Positions 36,583 through 45,642 of a stretch of 64,000 nt of DNA are shown here, in pieces. The notes below the pieces were generated by a model that was given only the letters and a program-made list of their open reading frames with translations, searched no databases and was not told the origin of the DNA. A program made the position numbers and the translations under genes. Each line of letters opens with the position of its first letter. Within the stretch, counting starts at the first letter, position 1. The stretch comes from Sphingobium jiangsuense (lineage in GTDB: Bacteria > Pseudomonadota > Alphaproteobacteria > Sphingomonadales > Sphingomonadaceae), in NCBI RefSeq assembly GCF_014196495.1, contig NZ_JACIDT010000001.1, positions 62,001 through 126,000 of the forward strand. Direction: 5' to 3'.

Positions 36583-38103
36583 TCAGGGACGGGCCGCATA
36601 GCGGTGGCCGATGCAGCAGGAGCCGAACAGCTTGGGCGTGAAGCCGGGCGCCGAATTGAGGCCGTCGACCGGCAGCGGCTTGGTGCGCATCCGCTCCATG
36701 ATCCGCTCGCGCGATTGCTCGATGCGGGTGATGAGCGACGGCAGGTCGACATCCAGCATCTCGCCGTTCCATTTGCGGAACCGCCCCGCCACCATCACGC
36801 CGCGCACGTTGCTGGTGTCCATCAGCGTGACCACCAGCCCGTCGACATTGTGGAACCCGGCCGCGTTGAACGTCCGCGTGTCGAGCAGGATGATGTCGGC
36901 CTCCTTGCCGGGCGTGATAGACCCGATCTTGTGCGAAAGATGAGCGCATTCGGCGCCCGCGACGGTCGCCATCTCCAGCACCTGGCGGCAGGTGAGCAGC
37001 GGCGGAGCGTCCTGGTCCCCGGCAAACAGCCGCTCATGGACGCGCATGCGCTGGAGGGTGAACGCGCCGCGCATCTGGGTGAACATGTCGGACGCCATGT
37101 TGGTTTCGACGTCGGAGCTGAGGCTGGGAAGGATGCCATGGTCGAGCGCCTGCTGTATCGGCGGCGTGCCGTGGCCCATCTGCATCTCGATCGGCACCGA
37201 AAGCGACACATGGCAGCCATTGTCGGCCATCGCCTTCCAGCTTTCGCCGGGAATGCCGGTGCAGTGGATGAATTCCATGTCCGGCCCCAGCATGCCCGCC
37301 GCGATCGCGCCTTCGGTCGGCCCCGAATGCTGCAGCAGCGGCACCTTGAGCTCGCGGGCGAGCAGCACGTCCTCCGCCTTGAACCCGGTGAACAGGAAAT
37401 GGTCGGTATTGAGCGCCAGCGTGACCAGTTGGTCGTCGGAGGCGAAATGCGTCGCCCGCAGCCGCGCCAAACCGCGCGAGGGATCTTCCTTCGCGCCGGG
37501 GAATTCATAGGCCGGATCGTCGCCGCGGCCATAGGAGAAGGCGAAGACGGTGCGCCGTCCCGACTGCGCGATCCCGTCCAGCATCGCCTCGGTATAGTCC
37601 GGGTTGTGCTGGCACTGGGAGGTGTCGATGCCGGTCGTCACGCCCTGGTTGATCTGGTTGAGCGAGGTCAGCAGCTCGGCGATGCGGCAGTCTTCGGGAT
37701 CATAGGGGGACCGCCCCAGATCCCAGAGCGGCTGCCAGTTCTGGTCGAGGATCCGCCCGAAGGTCATGATGTCCTGAACCGCCATATAATCTTCCTGCGG
37801 CCAGGGCGCCCAGAGATTGCCGTCGGAGATGATCGCCCGCTGCGCGGCGTAGAACTGGTGATGATGGGTGTTCACGAACCCCGGCATCACGATCTGGCCG
37901 CTGCAATCGACGATCTGCGCATCGCCGACATCGCCGAGACCGGCGCCGACGGCGACGATCTTCCTGCCCTCGATCAGGACGTCGCCCTGGGCGAAGTCAC
38001 CGAGCGCCGGGTCCATCGACAATATGGTTCCGCCCTTGAGCAGTATGCGGTCGCCCGCGTTGCCGGAACGCGGCGCGGCTGTGGATTGGGGTGCTTGTGT
38101 CAC
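36583..38103 (-). CDS. Amidohydrolase superfamily protein (AtzA/TrzN/SAH-deaminase group)
   Basis: 506 residues with a metal-dependent TIM-barrel. The N-terminal HxH lies in MPGFVNTHHHQFYAAQRAII. Further ligands are placed in LLQHSGPTEG, EFIHCTGIPG and LPSLSSDVETNMA (Asp). The C-terminal ITPGKEADIILLDTRTF is the usual beta-sandwich closure. The group contains chlorohydrolases, deaminases and guanine-type deaminases acting on C-N or C-Cl bonds of heterocycles. Its operon position between an FAD hydroxylase and an MFS carrier suggests removal of a substituent from the imported compound. Confidence 0.83.
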   Translation of the reverse strand: MTQAPQSTAAPRSGNAGDRILLKGGTILSMDPALGDFAQGDVLIEGRKIVAVGAGLGDVGDAQIVDCSGQIVMPGFVNTHHHQFYAAQRAIISDGNLWAPWPQEDYMAVQDIMTFGRILDQNWQPLWDLGRSPYDPEDCRIAELLTSLNQINQGVTTGIDTSQCQHNPDYTEAMLDGIAQSGRRTVFAFSYGRGDDPAYEFPGAKEDPSRGLARLRATHFASDDQLVTLALNTDHFLFTGFKAEDVLLARELKVPLLQHSGPTEGAIAAGMLGPDMEFIHCTGIPGESWKAMADNGCHVSLSVPIEMQMGHGTPPIQQALDHGILPSLSSDVETNMASDMFTQMRGAFTLQRMRVHERLFAGDQDAPPLLTCRQVLEMATVAGAECAHLSHKIGSITPGKEADIILLDTRTFNAAGFHNVDGLVVTLMDTSNVRGVMVAGRFRKWNGEMLDVDLPSLITRIEQSRERIMERMRTKPLPVDGLNSAPGFTPKLFGSCCIGHRYAARP

Positions 38104-38153
38104 GGATTGTCCTCTTGGCTATGATGGTTCGATGAACGCCGGATGATGCCCCG

Positions 38154-39392
38154 TCAGGATCGCGGTTCGAACGACAGGGGATATTCCCGCCGGATTTCCC
38201 ACTCGCTTTCCGGCTCATAGGCATAGATCCAGCTCAAGCCCAATGGGGTGTCCCCCGCCGCCTCGCGCGCGCGGAAGGCTTCCTGCCGCTGTTCCCAGTC
38301 GCCGGCGTGGACCAGCTTGCTGTTGGCCTGCGACTGCCGCTGCACCGCATGCGCGCGCGGGATGCGGATGCGGCGGAATTCGGAAAAGGCCCGTTCGGGG
38401 TCGTCGGCATGCCGGCCGAGCCAGCGCGACAGGACATAGGCGTCCTCGAACGCCTGCGCCGCGCCCTGCCCGGCATTGGGCAGCAGCGGATGCGCCGCGT
38501 CGCCGATAAGCTGGATGCGCCCCCGCCCCCAATTCTGGCTGGGCTCGCGTCCGAACAGCCCCCATTTCGAACAGGTCGTCACCGCATCGAGCAGCGATTG
38601 CAATTGCGGCGCACAATCCGGGAAATAGGATCGCATCCTGTCGGGATCGCCGGGGATCGACCAGCCTTCCTCCTGCCAGACATCGCTGTCCGACTGGGTG
38701 GTGATGTTGATGATGCTGCCGCCGCGCAGATAATAGGACATGATGTGGCAGCCCTTGCCGATCCAGCCGCAGGACCCGTGCGGCCCCAGAATGTCGTCGG
38801 GAAAGGCGCTGGCGTCGAGCAGCGCGCGCCACACCATCTGGCCGGTGAACCGGGCCTCGTCCTCGCCGTAGAGATGGCTGCGGACCCGCGAATGGATGCC
38901 GTCCGCGCCGATCAGCAGGTCGGCTTCCTCCACGGCGCCGTTCTCGAAATGGAGCAGGATGCGGTCGGGATGCTCCTCGATCGCCGCCAGCCTGTGGTTC
39001 AGCTTCACCCTGTTGCCGGGCACCGCCGAAGCGAGCGCCTCCAGCAGGTCGGCGCGATGGAACACATAATAGGGCGCGCCGAAACGATAGTGCCCGTTTT
39101 CCCCCAGCGGCGTCTCGGCCAGCTGATCGCCGCTGTACATGTTGCGCTGGATCTGCCCGGTCATCACGTCGCCCGTACGGGCGACGACATCGCGCAGGCC
39201 CATCCCCCACAGGGCCTTTGTCGCCTGCGGGCTGATGTGGATGCCCGCGCCGATCTCTCCCAGCGCCCGCGCCTGCTCGTAGACCGTCACCTCCTCGCCG
39301 ATCGCGCTGAGGGCGATGGCCGTCGCAAGCCCGCCCAGACCACCACCGGCCACGGCGATCCGCCGGCGGCCCCTTGGAGCAATCACGGTCAT
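38154..39392 (-). CDS. FAD-dependent aromatic hydroxylase (salicylate / 3-hydroxybenzoate hydroxylase-like)
   Basis: 412 residues, class A flavoprotein monooxygenase. Motifs are RRIAVAGGGLGGLATAIALS (FAD GxGxxG), ADLLIGADGIHSRVRSHLYG (the DG motif) and IQLIGDAAHPLLPNAGQGAA followed by QAFEDAYVLSRWL (the GD motif). The family hydroxylates phenolic acids with NAD(P)H. If it were a 3-hydroxybenzoate 6-hydroxylase or a salicylate 5-hydroxylase it would make gentisate for the ring-cleavage operon, but salicylate 1-hydroxylase or naphthol hydroxylase is equally possible. AGAGGAATT precedes the ATG. Confidence 0.85.
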   Translation of the reverse strand: MTVIAPRGRRRIAVAGGGLGGLATAIALSAIGEEVTVYEQARALGEIGAGIHISPQATKALWGMGLRDVVARTGDVMTGQIQRNMYSGDQLAETPLGENGHYRFGAPYYVFHRADLLEALASAVPGNRVKLNHRLAAIEEHPDRILLHFENGAVEEADLLIGADGIHSRVRSHLYGEDEARFTGQMVWRALLDASAFPDDILGPHGSCGWIGKGCHIMSYYLRGGSIINITTQSDSDVWQEEGWSIPGDPDRMRSYFPDCAPQLQSLLDAVTTCSKWGLFGREPSQNWGRGRIQLIGDAAHPLLPNAGQGAAQAFEDAYVLSRWLGRHADDPERAFSEFRRIRIPRAHAVQRQSQANSKLVHAGDWEQRQEAFRAREAAGDTPLGLSWIYAYEPESEWEIRREYPLSFEPRS

Positions 39393-39455
39393 AATTCCTC
39401 TTCTCCCACAGGCCCGCCGGCATGGACCTTCCCTGCCGGCAGCCCTTTTCCCAAG

Positions 39456-41789
39456 TCAAAAGTCGAATGCCGCCTGCAACCCGAAGGTGCGGCCCGCGCC
39501 GTAGATGGTCGGCGCGATCAGGAAGCTGTTGGGCACCCCCGCGCCGCCGAACGGGAACACATAAACCTTCTGGATCTGGTTGGTCACATTGTCGGCATAG
39601 GCGGTGACCCGCCACCCCGTCCCGACCGTCCCGTAGCTGACCCGGACGCTGCCGATCAGGCGATCGGGGTCGGACGAGAGCTGCTCCTGGAACGCATCGA
39701 AATAGACGCGGCTGCGATAGTTCCAGCCCGTGTTGAAATCGATGCTGTGGTCCGCGCCCACCTCGACCTTGTAGTCGAGCGCGAGGTTCGCCGTCCATTC
39801 CGGCGCATAGGGCAGGCGGTTGCCGGTGGCGTTGCCGCCGCGCGGGCGATTGGGATCGACGGTGACGTAGCGGCGGAAGCGCGCGTCGTTATAACCGACC
39901 GAGCCGTTGAGATGGAACAGCCTGCCGGGCGCCCACTCGAATTCCAGCTCGGCGCCCCGCACCCGCGCGGTCGCGGCGTTCGTCAGGCGCGAGCCGGTGC
40001 CCGACGTGTTGGTCAGCTGCACCTGCAGATCGTCGAAGTCGCTCTGATAGACCGAGCCGTTCAGGCGCAGCCGGCGGCCGAACAATTCGGTCTTGAAGCC
40101 CAGTTCGTAGGAATAGACCGTTTCGGGATCGATATAGGGCTTGGCCGGATTGTACGAGCTGGGATCGGAAATGCCGATCTGATAGCCGCCCGACCGGAAG
40201 CCGGAGGAGACGCGCGCGAAGATCAGCGTTCCCTCGCCCGGCTTGAAATTGACCGTTCCGTCCCAGGTGACGCGCGAGAAGGTCTTCGCGTCGCTGTAGG
40301 ACAGGGTCGGGGCGAGGCCGTGGCGCGCGGTGACGACCGTGTAGGAAACATCGTCCTGCAACAGGTCGAGAAAACCGGCGGACAGATAGTTGACCTGCAC
40401 CTTCTTGCGCTCCGACGAATAGCGCAGGCCGCCGATCAGCGAGAAGGCCGGGCTGATGTCATAGGTGACGGAGCTGAAGGCCGCGAGCGAGGTGTCCTTC
40501 TGGTGCCCCAGGCTGCCGGAATAATAATCATAGCCGAACACCGCGCCGGGCACGTCGAGCTGCGTCGAGGCCGACCCCTGATCGGTGGTGATCTCGTCAT
40601 ATTGCACGAAGCCGCCGAGGACCGCGCGAAGCGGGCTGGACGCCGGGGTCGCGATGCGGACTTCCTGGCTATATTGCTTCGTCGACGAGGCCTGGATCGA
40701 CTGGAAGGCATCGGCGGCAACGCCGTCGGCATTGGCGATCGCCCGGTAATGCCCCTTGCCCCATGCCGACACCGAGGTCAGCGTGGACCCGCCGAGCTGC
40801 TGGTCGATCCGCAGCGTCGCGCCGTAATTGTCGAAGGATTCGACGGTCGGCACGTTGGAATAGACCTTGCGCGGGTCGTCGCTCGCCGGGCCCGCCGTGC
40901 CGGTCGCGCAGATATAGCCGCCGGGGAAGAAGGGCCGGGCGGGATCGCACGGATCGCCATAATAGGGCGTGGTGTAGACCGGCCCGTCGCCCTTGCTCTT
41001 CACGCCGAAGATCTTGAGGAGGACCTGCGTGCCCGTCCCCGCATCCCATTTGAGCTGGACGCGCCCGCCATAAGTCCAATAGTCGCCGATCTCGCGCCCG
41101 TCATTGGGCTCGGGACCGGTGTAGAGATTGTCGATATAATCCTCGCGCCGATCGACGCGCAGGCTGACGCGCATGGCCAGATCGTCCGTCAGCGGCTTGT
41201 TGAAGGCGCCCTCCAGATTATAATGGGTGAAGTCGCCCCCGCCCCCGGCGAGCTGGAGATAGCCCTCCTCCCGGTTAACCGGCGTCTGCGAGAAATAGCC
41301 GAGCACGCCGCTGGTCGTGTTCTTGCCGAACAGCGTTCCCTGCGGGCCGCGCAGCACCTCGATGCGGTTGAGGTCGAAGACCTGGCTGCTGAGCCCGAAT
41401 TGATAGGGCTGGTAGACATCGTCCAGATAGAGGGCGACCGGATTGTTCGAACCGATCCCGAAATCCGAGCTGGCGATGCCGCGAATGGAAACGTGGGTCT
41501 GGCCGTTGCCGAACCCCTGGTCCACCTGCAGGCTGGGCGCGAGGCTGGAAAGCTGGCTCGGCTGGCTGATGCCCGCCGACCGCAGGCTCTCGCCGGTGAT
41601 CGCGCTGATCGCCATCGGCGTGTCCTGGATGTTGGTGTCGCGCCTGGTGGCGGTGACGATGATATCGGACAGATAGCCGTCGGCCTGCGCCTGCTGCCGA
41701 TCGGAGGCATCGCCACCGGCCTGCGCCAGCGCGACGGTCGATGTCCCCAGCGAAAGGGCCACCAGCGAAATGCGAGCAAACACCTTCAT
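39456..41789 (-). CDS. TonB-dependent outer-membrane receptor
   Basis: 777 residues. The signal peptide is MKVFARISLVALSLGTSTVA-LAQA. The plug domain covers 40-160 (SDIIVTATRRDTNIQDTPMA, VSIRGIASSDFG, IEVLRGPQGTLFGKNTTSG), and a 22-strand barrel ends in the aromatic YGAGRTFGLQAAFDF. The TonB box region is IIVTATRR. In sphingomonads such receptors import plant or aromatic compounds as well as iron complexes. Its place between an MFS carrier and catabolic genes argues for substrate uptake. It is in the same orientation as and within 65 bases of the FAD hydroxylase. Confidence 0.93.
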   Translation of the reverse strand: MKVFARISLVALSLGTSTVALAQAGGDASDRQQAQADGYLSDIIVTATRRDTNIQDTPMAISAITGESLRSAGISQPSQLSSLAPSLQVDQGFGNGQTHVSIRGIASSDFGIGSNNPVALYLDDVYQPYQFGLSSQVFDLNRIEVLRGPQGTLFGKNTTSGVLGYFSQTPVNREEGYLQLAGGGGDFTHYNLEGAFNKPLTDDLAMRVSLRVDRREDYIDNLYTGPEPNDGREIGDYWTYGGRVQLKWDAGTGTQVLLKIFGVKSKGDGPVYTTPYYGDPCDPARPFFPGGYICATGTAGPASDDPRKVYSNVPTVESFDNYGATLRIDQQLGGSTLTSVSAWGKGHYRAIANADGVAADAFQSIQASSTKQYSQEVRIATPASSPLRAVLGGFVQYDEITTDQGSASTQLDVPGAVFGYDYYSGSLGHQKDTSLAAFSSVTYDISPAFSLIGGLRYSSERKKVQVNYLSAGFLDLLQDDVSYTVVTARHGLAPTLSYSDAKTFSRVTWDGTVNFKPGEGTLIFARVSSGFRSGGYQIGISDPSSYNPAKPYIDPETVYSYELGFKTELFGRRLRLNGSVYQSDFDDLQVQLTNTSGTGSRLTNAATARVRGAELEFEWAPGRLFHLNGSVGYNDARFRRYVTVDPNRPRGGNATGNRLPYAPEWTANLALDYKVEVGADHSIDFNTGWNYRSRVYFDAFQEQLSSDPDRLIGSVRVSYGTVGTGWRVTAYADNVTNQIQKVYVFPFGGAGVPNSFLIAPTIYGAGRTFGLQAAFDF

Positions 41790-41819
41790 ATATCCTCCCC
41801 TTTGTGTCGTTATGTGGAT

Positions 41820-43025
41820 TTACCGTGAGGCTTCCGGCACATTGCCAGCGCCCAGTTTCGCGGCGGACGCATTGCGCTCGTTTCCGCGCCTCAGAACCGT
41901 TTCAAAAGCAATGATGGCAACGCAAACCGCGCCTGCGGCAAGGAAGCCCAACAGATAGCGCCCGCCCTGGGCCAGGATGACACCGCCGATCAGCGGACCA
42001 ATGGCGGACAGGGTCGAAAGCGAACCATTGATCAGGGCGACGGACCGGCCCGTATCATCGATTTTCCCTGCCGCGCCCAGCACGGTCGGAAAGAAGAAGT
42101 ACATGCCGAACATGGCAATCATGCCAGCCGCGACGAAGACCGGCGGCGGCGAGGAAAGGGCAATGCACAGCAGGCTGGCCGCCGCCGCAAACAGGGCCAC
42201 GCGAAATATCGGCAACGTAATGGCGAAGAAGCGCGACTGGCTCGCGAGGGCGCTGCCGAGAAAGGCGCCGAGCAGCGACAGGCTGGATGCGGTAATCGCA
42301 TCCCCCTTTGCCATGCCCGCTTTTTGCCCCAACAGGACGAAGAAAGCCCATACAAGGCCAAAGCCCAGGCCCACGGCGGCCGAACCGAATGCAAGACGCG
42401 ACACGATCTTCCGCGCTTCCGCGCCAAAGGCAGCCACATCTTCTTTCCGCATCGATCGGGAGGCCGCGGCGGCGGGCATCAGCAGGAACAGCGGAAGCAT
42501 CAGCGCGCAGGACAGCAGATAGCCCACAAAGGGCGCGGGACCGAAACCCAGCCGCTCGACCCATGGCATCGCATAGACCAGCAACGCGCTCCAGAGCAGG
42601 TTCAACGTATAGAGTCTGCCGAACATGAGGTCCGTTCGCTCGAACGAGGCCAGCGCCAGATTGGGCACCACCAGCATCAGCCCGAACCCGATGGCGGCGA
42701 CAAGGCGCGCCACCAGCAGCGACACGAAACCATCGGCGACGAAGCATGCCAAGGTCGCAAGCGCCGTTATCATGAGGCCCGCCAGACCAACCGCGCGATA
42801 GGCTATGCGCCCCTTCCAGCGGAACGCGAGAAGCAAGACGCCGGAGACGGTGAGCGTCTCGCCCGTCGCGATGACCCCGGCCAGATCAACAGGAATATGC
42901 CGGACGCCCGTGATCTCACCGATTACCGCCGGCTGAAGCCACAGCGACATATAGCCAAGGTTCAGCATTGCCCCGCAGGCAACAGCCATGGCCATTGAGG
43001 GCGCGACATGACGCTCCTCACTCAT
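41820..43025 (-). CDS. MFS transporter (first gene of the uptake operon)
   Basis: 401 residues with 12 hydrophobic segments, for example AGVIATGETLTVSGVLLLAF, VSLLVARLVAAIGFGLMLVV and the C-terminal RYLLGFLAAGAVCVAIIAFE. Clear substrate-defining motifs are missing, and the loop 2-3 sequence FRWKGRIAYRAVG is atypical for drug antiporters. It lies 30 bases ahead of the TonB receptor, which would bring the same substrate across the outer membrane. The inverted repeat at 43145-43169 lies upstream. Confidence 0.8.
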   Translation of the reverse strand: MSEERHVAPSMAMAVACGAMLNLGYMSLWLQPAVIGEITGVRHIPVDLAGVIATGETLTVSGVLLLAFRWKGRIAYRAVGLAGLMITALATLACFVADGFVSLLVARLVAAIGFGLMLVVPNLALASFERTDLMFGRLYTLNLLWSALLVYAMPWVERLGFGPAPFVGYLLSCALMLPLFLLMPAAAASRSMRKEDVAAFGAEARKIVSRLAFGSAAVGLGFGLVWAFFVLLGQKAGMAKGDAITASSLSLLGAFLGSALASQSRFFAITLPIFRVALFAAAASLLCIALSSPPPVFVAAGMIAMFGMYFFFPTVLGAAGKIDDTGRSVALINGSLSTLSAIGPLIGGVILAQGGRYLLGFLAAGAVCVAIIAFETVLRRGNERNASAAKLGAGNVPEASR

Positions 43026-43636
43026 CGGTGGCCGCCGGCAGACATCGGATATGATCGAGCACCAGGCACCATTTCCAATCCCAAGACAATCCGGTCACCG
43101 ATGATGGGTGCCCGCGTTATGCCCTGCATCATTCACTTCAAAATTTCCAATGTCAAATATATTTTGGAATTTTTATCGCTGGCGCACAAATGGCCCTGTC
43201 TCCGCCGCCTGAGATGCGCGCGCCTAACTTCTCTGATGGATATCAATAATTCATCCGACCGGCCGGGTGCCGTCAGAGCAGGATTTCCACGAGCATAGGG
43301 ATATGATCATGCGACGGCACATCATGAATGATCTCGCCCGCAGCCGGGCGGCGGTTGAACATTTTTGGCCAGCACGCTATCCTGCCGGCGCTTGGCGTGT
43401 GCTGCGTGCGCTTGGGCATCACGCCCGAATACGGAGAACCTGATACGTTTTTCGAAAAGTGCGCGCAGCATGACAGACCCGCATTCGATACCGCGCAATA
43501 TCGGCGCTCTCTCCCTTCTGTACCGGCTCGCGAACAACGGCGCTTCGGGCTGTGGCGCAGCTTTCGGCGCGCGGCGCCTGCACCAGGCGCCGCTCCGCGG
43601 CCGGAGAATGTCCGCTCGAGCATCAAAGGAGCAACC
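43026..43636. other. 611-base gap between the catabolic and osmotic-stress blocks
   Basis: Contains the uptake-operon control region (43145-43169) and the promoter of the universal stress gene. On the reverse strand 43273-43440 a frame reads like a C-terminal tail (GEIIHDVPSHDHIPMLVEIL then L and stop), with no start and no family that I recognise, so it may be a gene remnant. Nothing else is supported. Confidence 0.5.
43145..43169. promoter_or_regulatory. Inverted repeat upstream of the uptake operon
   Basis: TTCCAA (43145-43150) and TTGGAA (43164-43169) with a 13-base AT-rich spacer, 120 bases ahead of the first MFS gene. The half-sites match those at 21275-21280 and 32681-32686. Confidence 0.5.
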
Positions 43637-44455
43637 ATGGCCGTAGTTTTCGAGACGCTGCTGGCGAGTGATTTCACCGCGCGGTCGGATCGGCCGCTCG
43701 ACCGCGCGCTCCGGGTCGCGGACGAGAGGGATGGGACGCTGTTTATCGCGCATGTTCTGGAAAAGGGCGGCAGCAATCCCGATTCCGGGATTGTCGAGCG
43801 GTTGCGCATGGATCTGCCGCCGGAGGCGCGCGGGGCGGAACTGGTGGTGCGGGCAGGATCGGCTCCCAAGGTGCTGGCACAACTCGCGGCGGAGCGCGGC
43901 AGCGATCTGATCGTAACCGGCGTCGCACGCTACAACAGCATCGGCGACTATGTGCTGGGCACGGCCGTGGATCATATCGTGCGCAATGCCGATGCCCCCG
44001 TGCTCGTCGTGAGAGGGCGGGCCCGCGGCCCTTATGCCCATATGGTCGTCGCGACCGACCTGTCCGGTTGCTCGCGCGCCGCTCTCCTCGCCGCCGCCAG
44101 GCTCTTTCCCGACACCGCCATCACGCTCGTTCACGCATTCCACGTTCCGTTTGAAGGCTGGCTCAAGTCCGATGACGTGAAACGGGATGTTCGAGCAGAG
44201 GCACAGGAGGAACTCGACGCCTTCCTCGCCCATCCGGATGTGGCGGCGCTGAAGGCGCGCATCGAGCCGCTGATCGACGAGGGCGAGACCGGCAGCGTGG
44301 TGATGCGCCAGCTTGACCGCACCGGCGCCGACCTGCTGGTCCTCGGCACGCATGGCCGCAGCGGCTTTGCCCATGCGACCATCGGCAGTCAGGCCGAAGC
44401 GCTTCTCGCCGCCGTGAGCGTCGATGTGCTGATGGTGCGCGAGCGCAAGGCATGA
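43637..44455 (+). CDS. Tandem-domain universal stress protein
   Basis: 272 residues with two UspA-like domains (1-130 and 135-272). The first has [20 protein letters not shown] and [20 protein letters not shown]. The second carries [20 protein letters not shown] and a nucleotide-binding loop [20 protein letters not shown], so probably only domain 2 binds ATP. AAAGGAG stands five bases before ATG 43637. The stop overlaps the nhaA start (ATGA), giving a translationally coupled stress and ion-homeostasis pair. Confidence 0.88.
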   Translation: MAVVFETLLASDFTARSDRPLDRALRVADERDGTLFIAHVLEKGGSNPDSGIVERLRMDLPPEARGAELVVRAGSAPKVLAQLAAERGSDLIVTGVARYNSIGDYVLGTAVDHIVRNADAPVLVVRGRARGPYAHMVVATDLSGCSRAALLAAARLFPDTAITLVHAFHVPFEGWLKSDDVKRDVRAEAQEELDAFLAHPDVAALKARIEPLIDEGETGSVVMRQLDRTGADLLVLGTHGRSGFAHATIGSQAEALLAAVSVDVLMVRERKA

Positions 44456-45621
44456 CAGCGCCAGCCGTCCGGTCCTCCGTCCTGCGCGATTTCCTGCGCA
44501 GCGAGGCGTCAGGCGGCATCCTGCTGATGCTTGCCGCCGCGCTCGCCATGCTGGTCGCCAACAGCCCGCTGGCGGACGGCTATTTCCATGGCCTGCATAT
44601 CCATCTGGGGCCGCTGACGCTGCTCCACTGGATCAATGACGGGCTGATGGCGCTATTCTTCCTGCTGGTCGGGCTGGAGATCAAGCGCGAGTTCGCCGGC
44701 GGGCAGCTGTCGAGCTGGTCGGATCGGGCCTTGCCGATGATCGCGGCGGCGGGCGGCATGGCGGTTCCGGCGCTGATCTATCTGGCGATCGCCGGATCGA
44801 CGCCGGGACTGGCGCGCGGCTGGGCCATCCCCTCCGCGACCGATATCGCCTTCGCCATCGGCGTGATGGCGCTGCTGGGCAGGCGCGTCCCGACTTCGCT
44901 CAAGCTGTTCCTCGTCACCGTTGCCATCGTCGACGACATGGGCGCGGTGGCGATCATCGCGCTCGCCTATACCGATGGCCTCAACGGCTTGGCGCTGTTG
45001 GCTTCCCTCGCGATCATGGCCGTGCTGTTCGCGCTCAATCGGGGTGGCGTTACACGCTTGCAGCCCTATCTCGCGCTCGCGGCACTCCTGTGGCTGGCCG
45101 TGCTGCTCTCCGGCATCCACGCCACGATCGCGGGCGTGCTGAGCGCCATGTTCATCCCGCTGCGTGCATCCTCCGGCGCGCCGGAGGATGCAGAACCGCC
45201 ACTCCATCGGCTCGAACATGCGCTCCAGCCCTGGGTGGCCTATGCCATCGTACCTGTCTTCGGTTTCGCCAATGCGGGCGTTTCCTTCGCCGGCATCGGC
45301 ATGGAGCATCTGCTGGCTCCGTTGCCGCTCGGCGTCGCGGCGGGCCTGTTCATCGGAAAGCAGACGGGCGTGCTCGGCGCGCTCTGGCTATGCGTCAGGC
45401 TCCGGCTGGCGCCGAAACCCGCCAATGCGACCTGGACGCAAATCTATGGCGTCTGCTTGCTGTGCGGGATCGGCTTTACGATGAGCCTGTTCATCGGCGG
45501 TCTCGCCTTCACCGATCCGCTGTTGATTGACGAAGTGAAGATCGGTGTGCTGGGCGGCTCGATCCTGTCGGCCACCGCCGGTTTCCTCATCCTGCGCATG
45601 TCTGCTTCTGGCGGACGGTGA
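44452..45621 (+). CDS. nhaA: Na+/H+ antiporter NhaA
   Basis: 389 residues, 12 transmembrane helices, electrogenic export of Na+ in exchange for protons. The transport-site aspartates are seen in [20 protein letters not shown] (Asp133 equivalent) and [20 protein letters not shown] (Asp163/164). [15 protein letters not shown] and [10 protein letters not shown] are further family marks. Coupled to the universal stress gene upstream and convergent with the MscS gene, it joins the surrounding osmotic-stress functions. Confidence 0.96.
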   Translation: MTAPAVRSSVLRDFLRSEASGGILLMLAAALAMLVANSPLADGYFHGLHIHLGPLTLLHWINDGLMALFFLLVGLEIKREFAGGQLSSWSDRALPMIAAAGGMAVPALIYLAIAGSTPGLARGWAIPSATDIAFAIGVMALLGRRVPTSLKLFLVTVAIVDDMGAVAIIALAYTDGLNGLALLASLAIMAVLFALNRGGVTRLQPYLALAALLWLAVLLSGIHATIAGVLSAMFIPLRASSGAPEDAEPPLHRLEHALQPWVAYAIVPVFGFANAGVSFAGIGMEHLLAPLPLGVAAGLFIGKQTGVLGALWLCVRLRLAPKPANATWTQIYGVCLLCGIGFTMSLFIGGLAFTDPLLIDEVKIGVLGGSILSATAGFLILRMSASGGR

Positions 45622-45642
45622 GATTCTGCTGAACGGCGCAGA

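Noticed and set aside
38307..41828. Open frame of 1173 codons opposite the TonB receptor and FAD hydroxylase
   Set aside because: Spans two convincing genes on the reverse strand, has no domain signature, and its residue composition is that of a reverse-strand shadow.
43273..43869. Minus-strand frame of 198 codons overlapping the universal stress gene
   Set aside because: The first two thirds are an antisense shadow of the stress protein. Only the last 50 residues look protein-like, so at most a remnant, which is noted in the gap entry.
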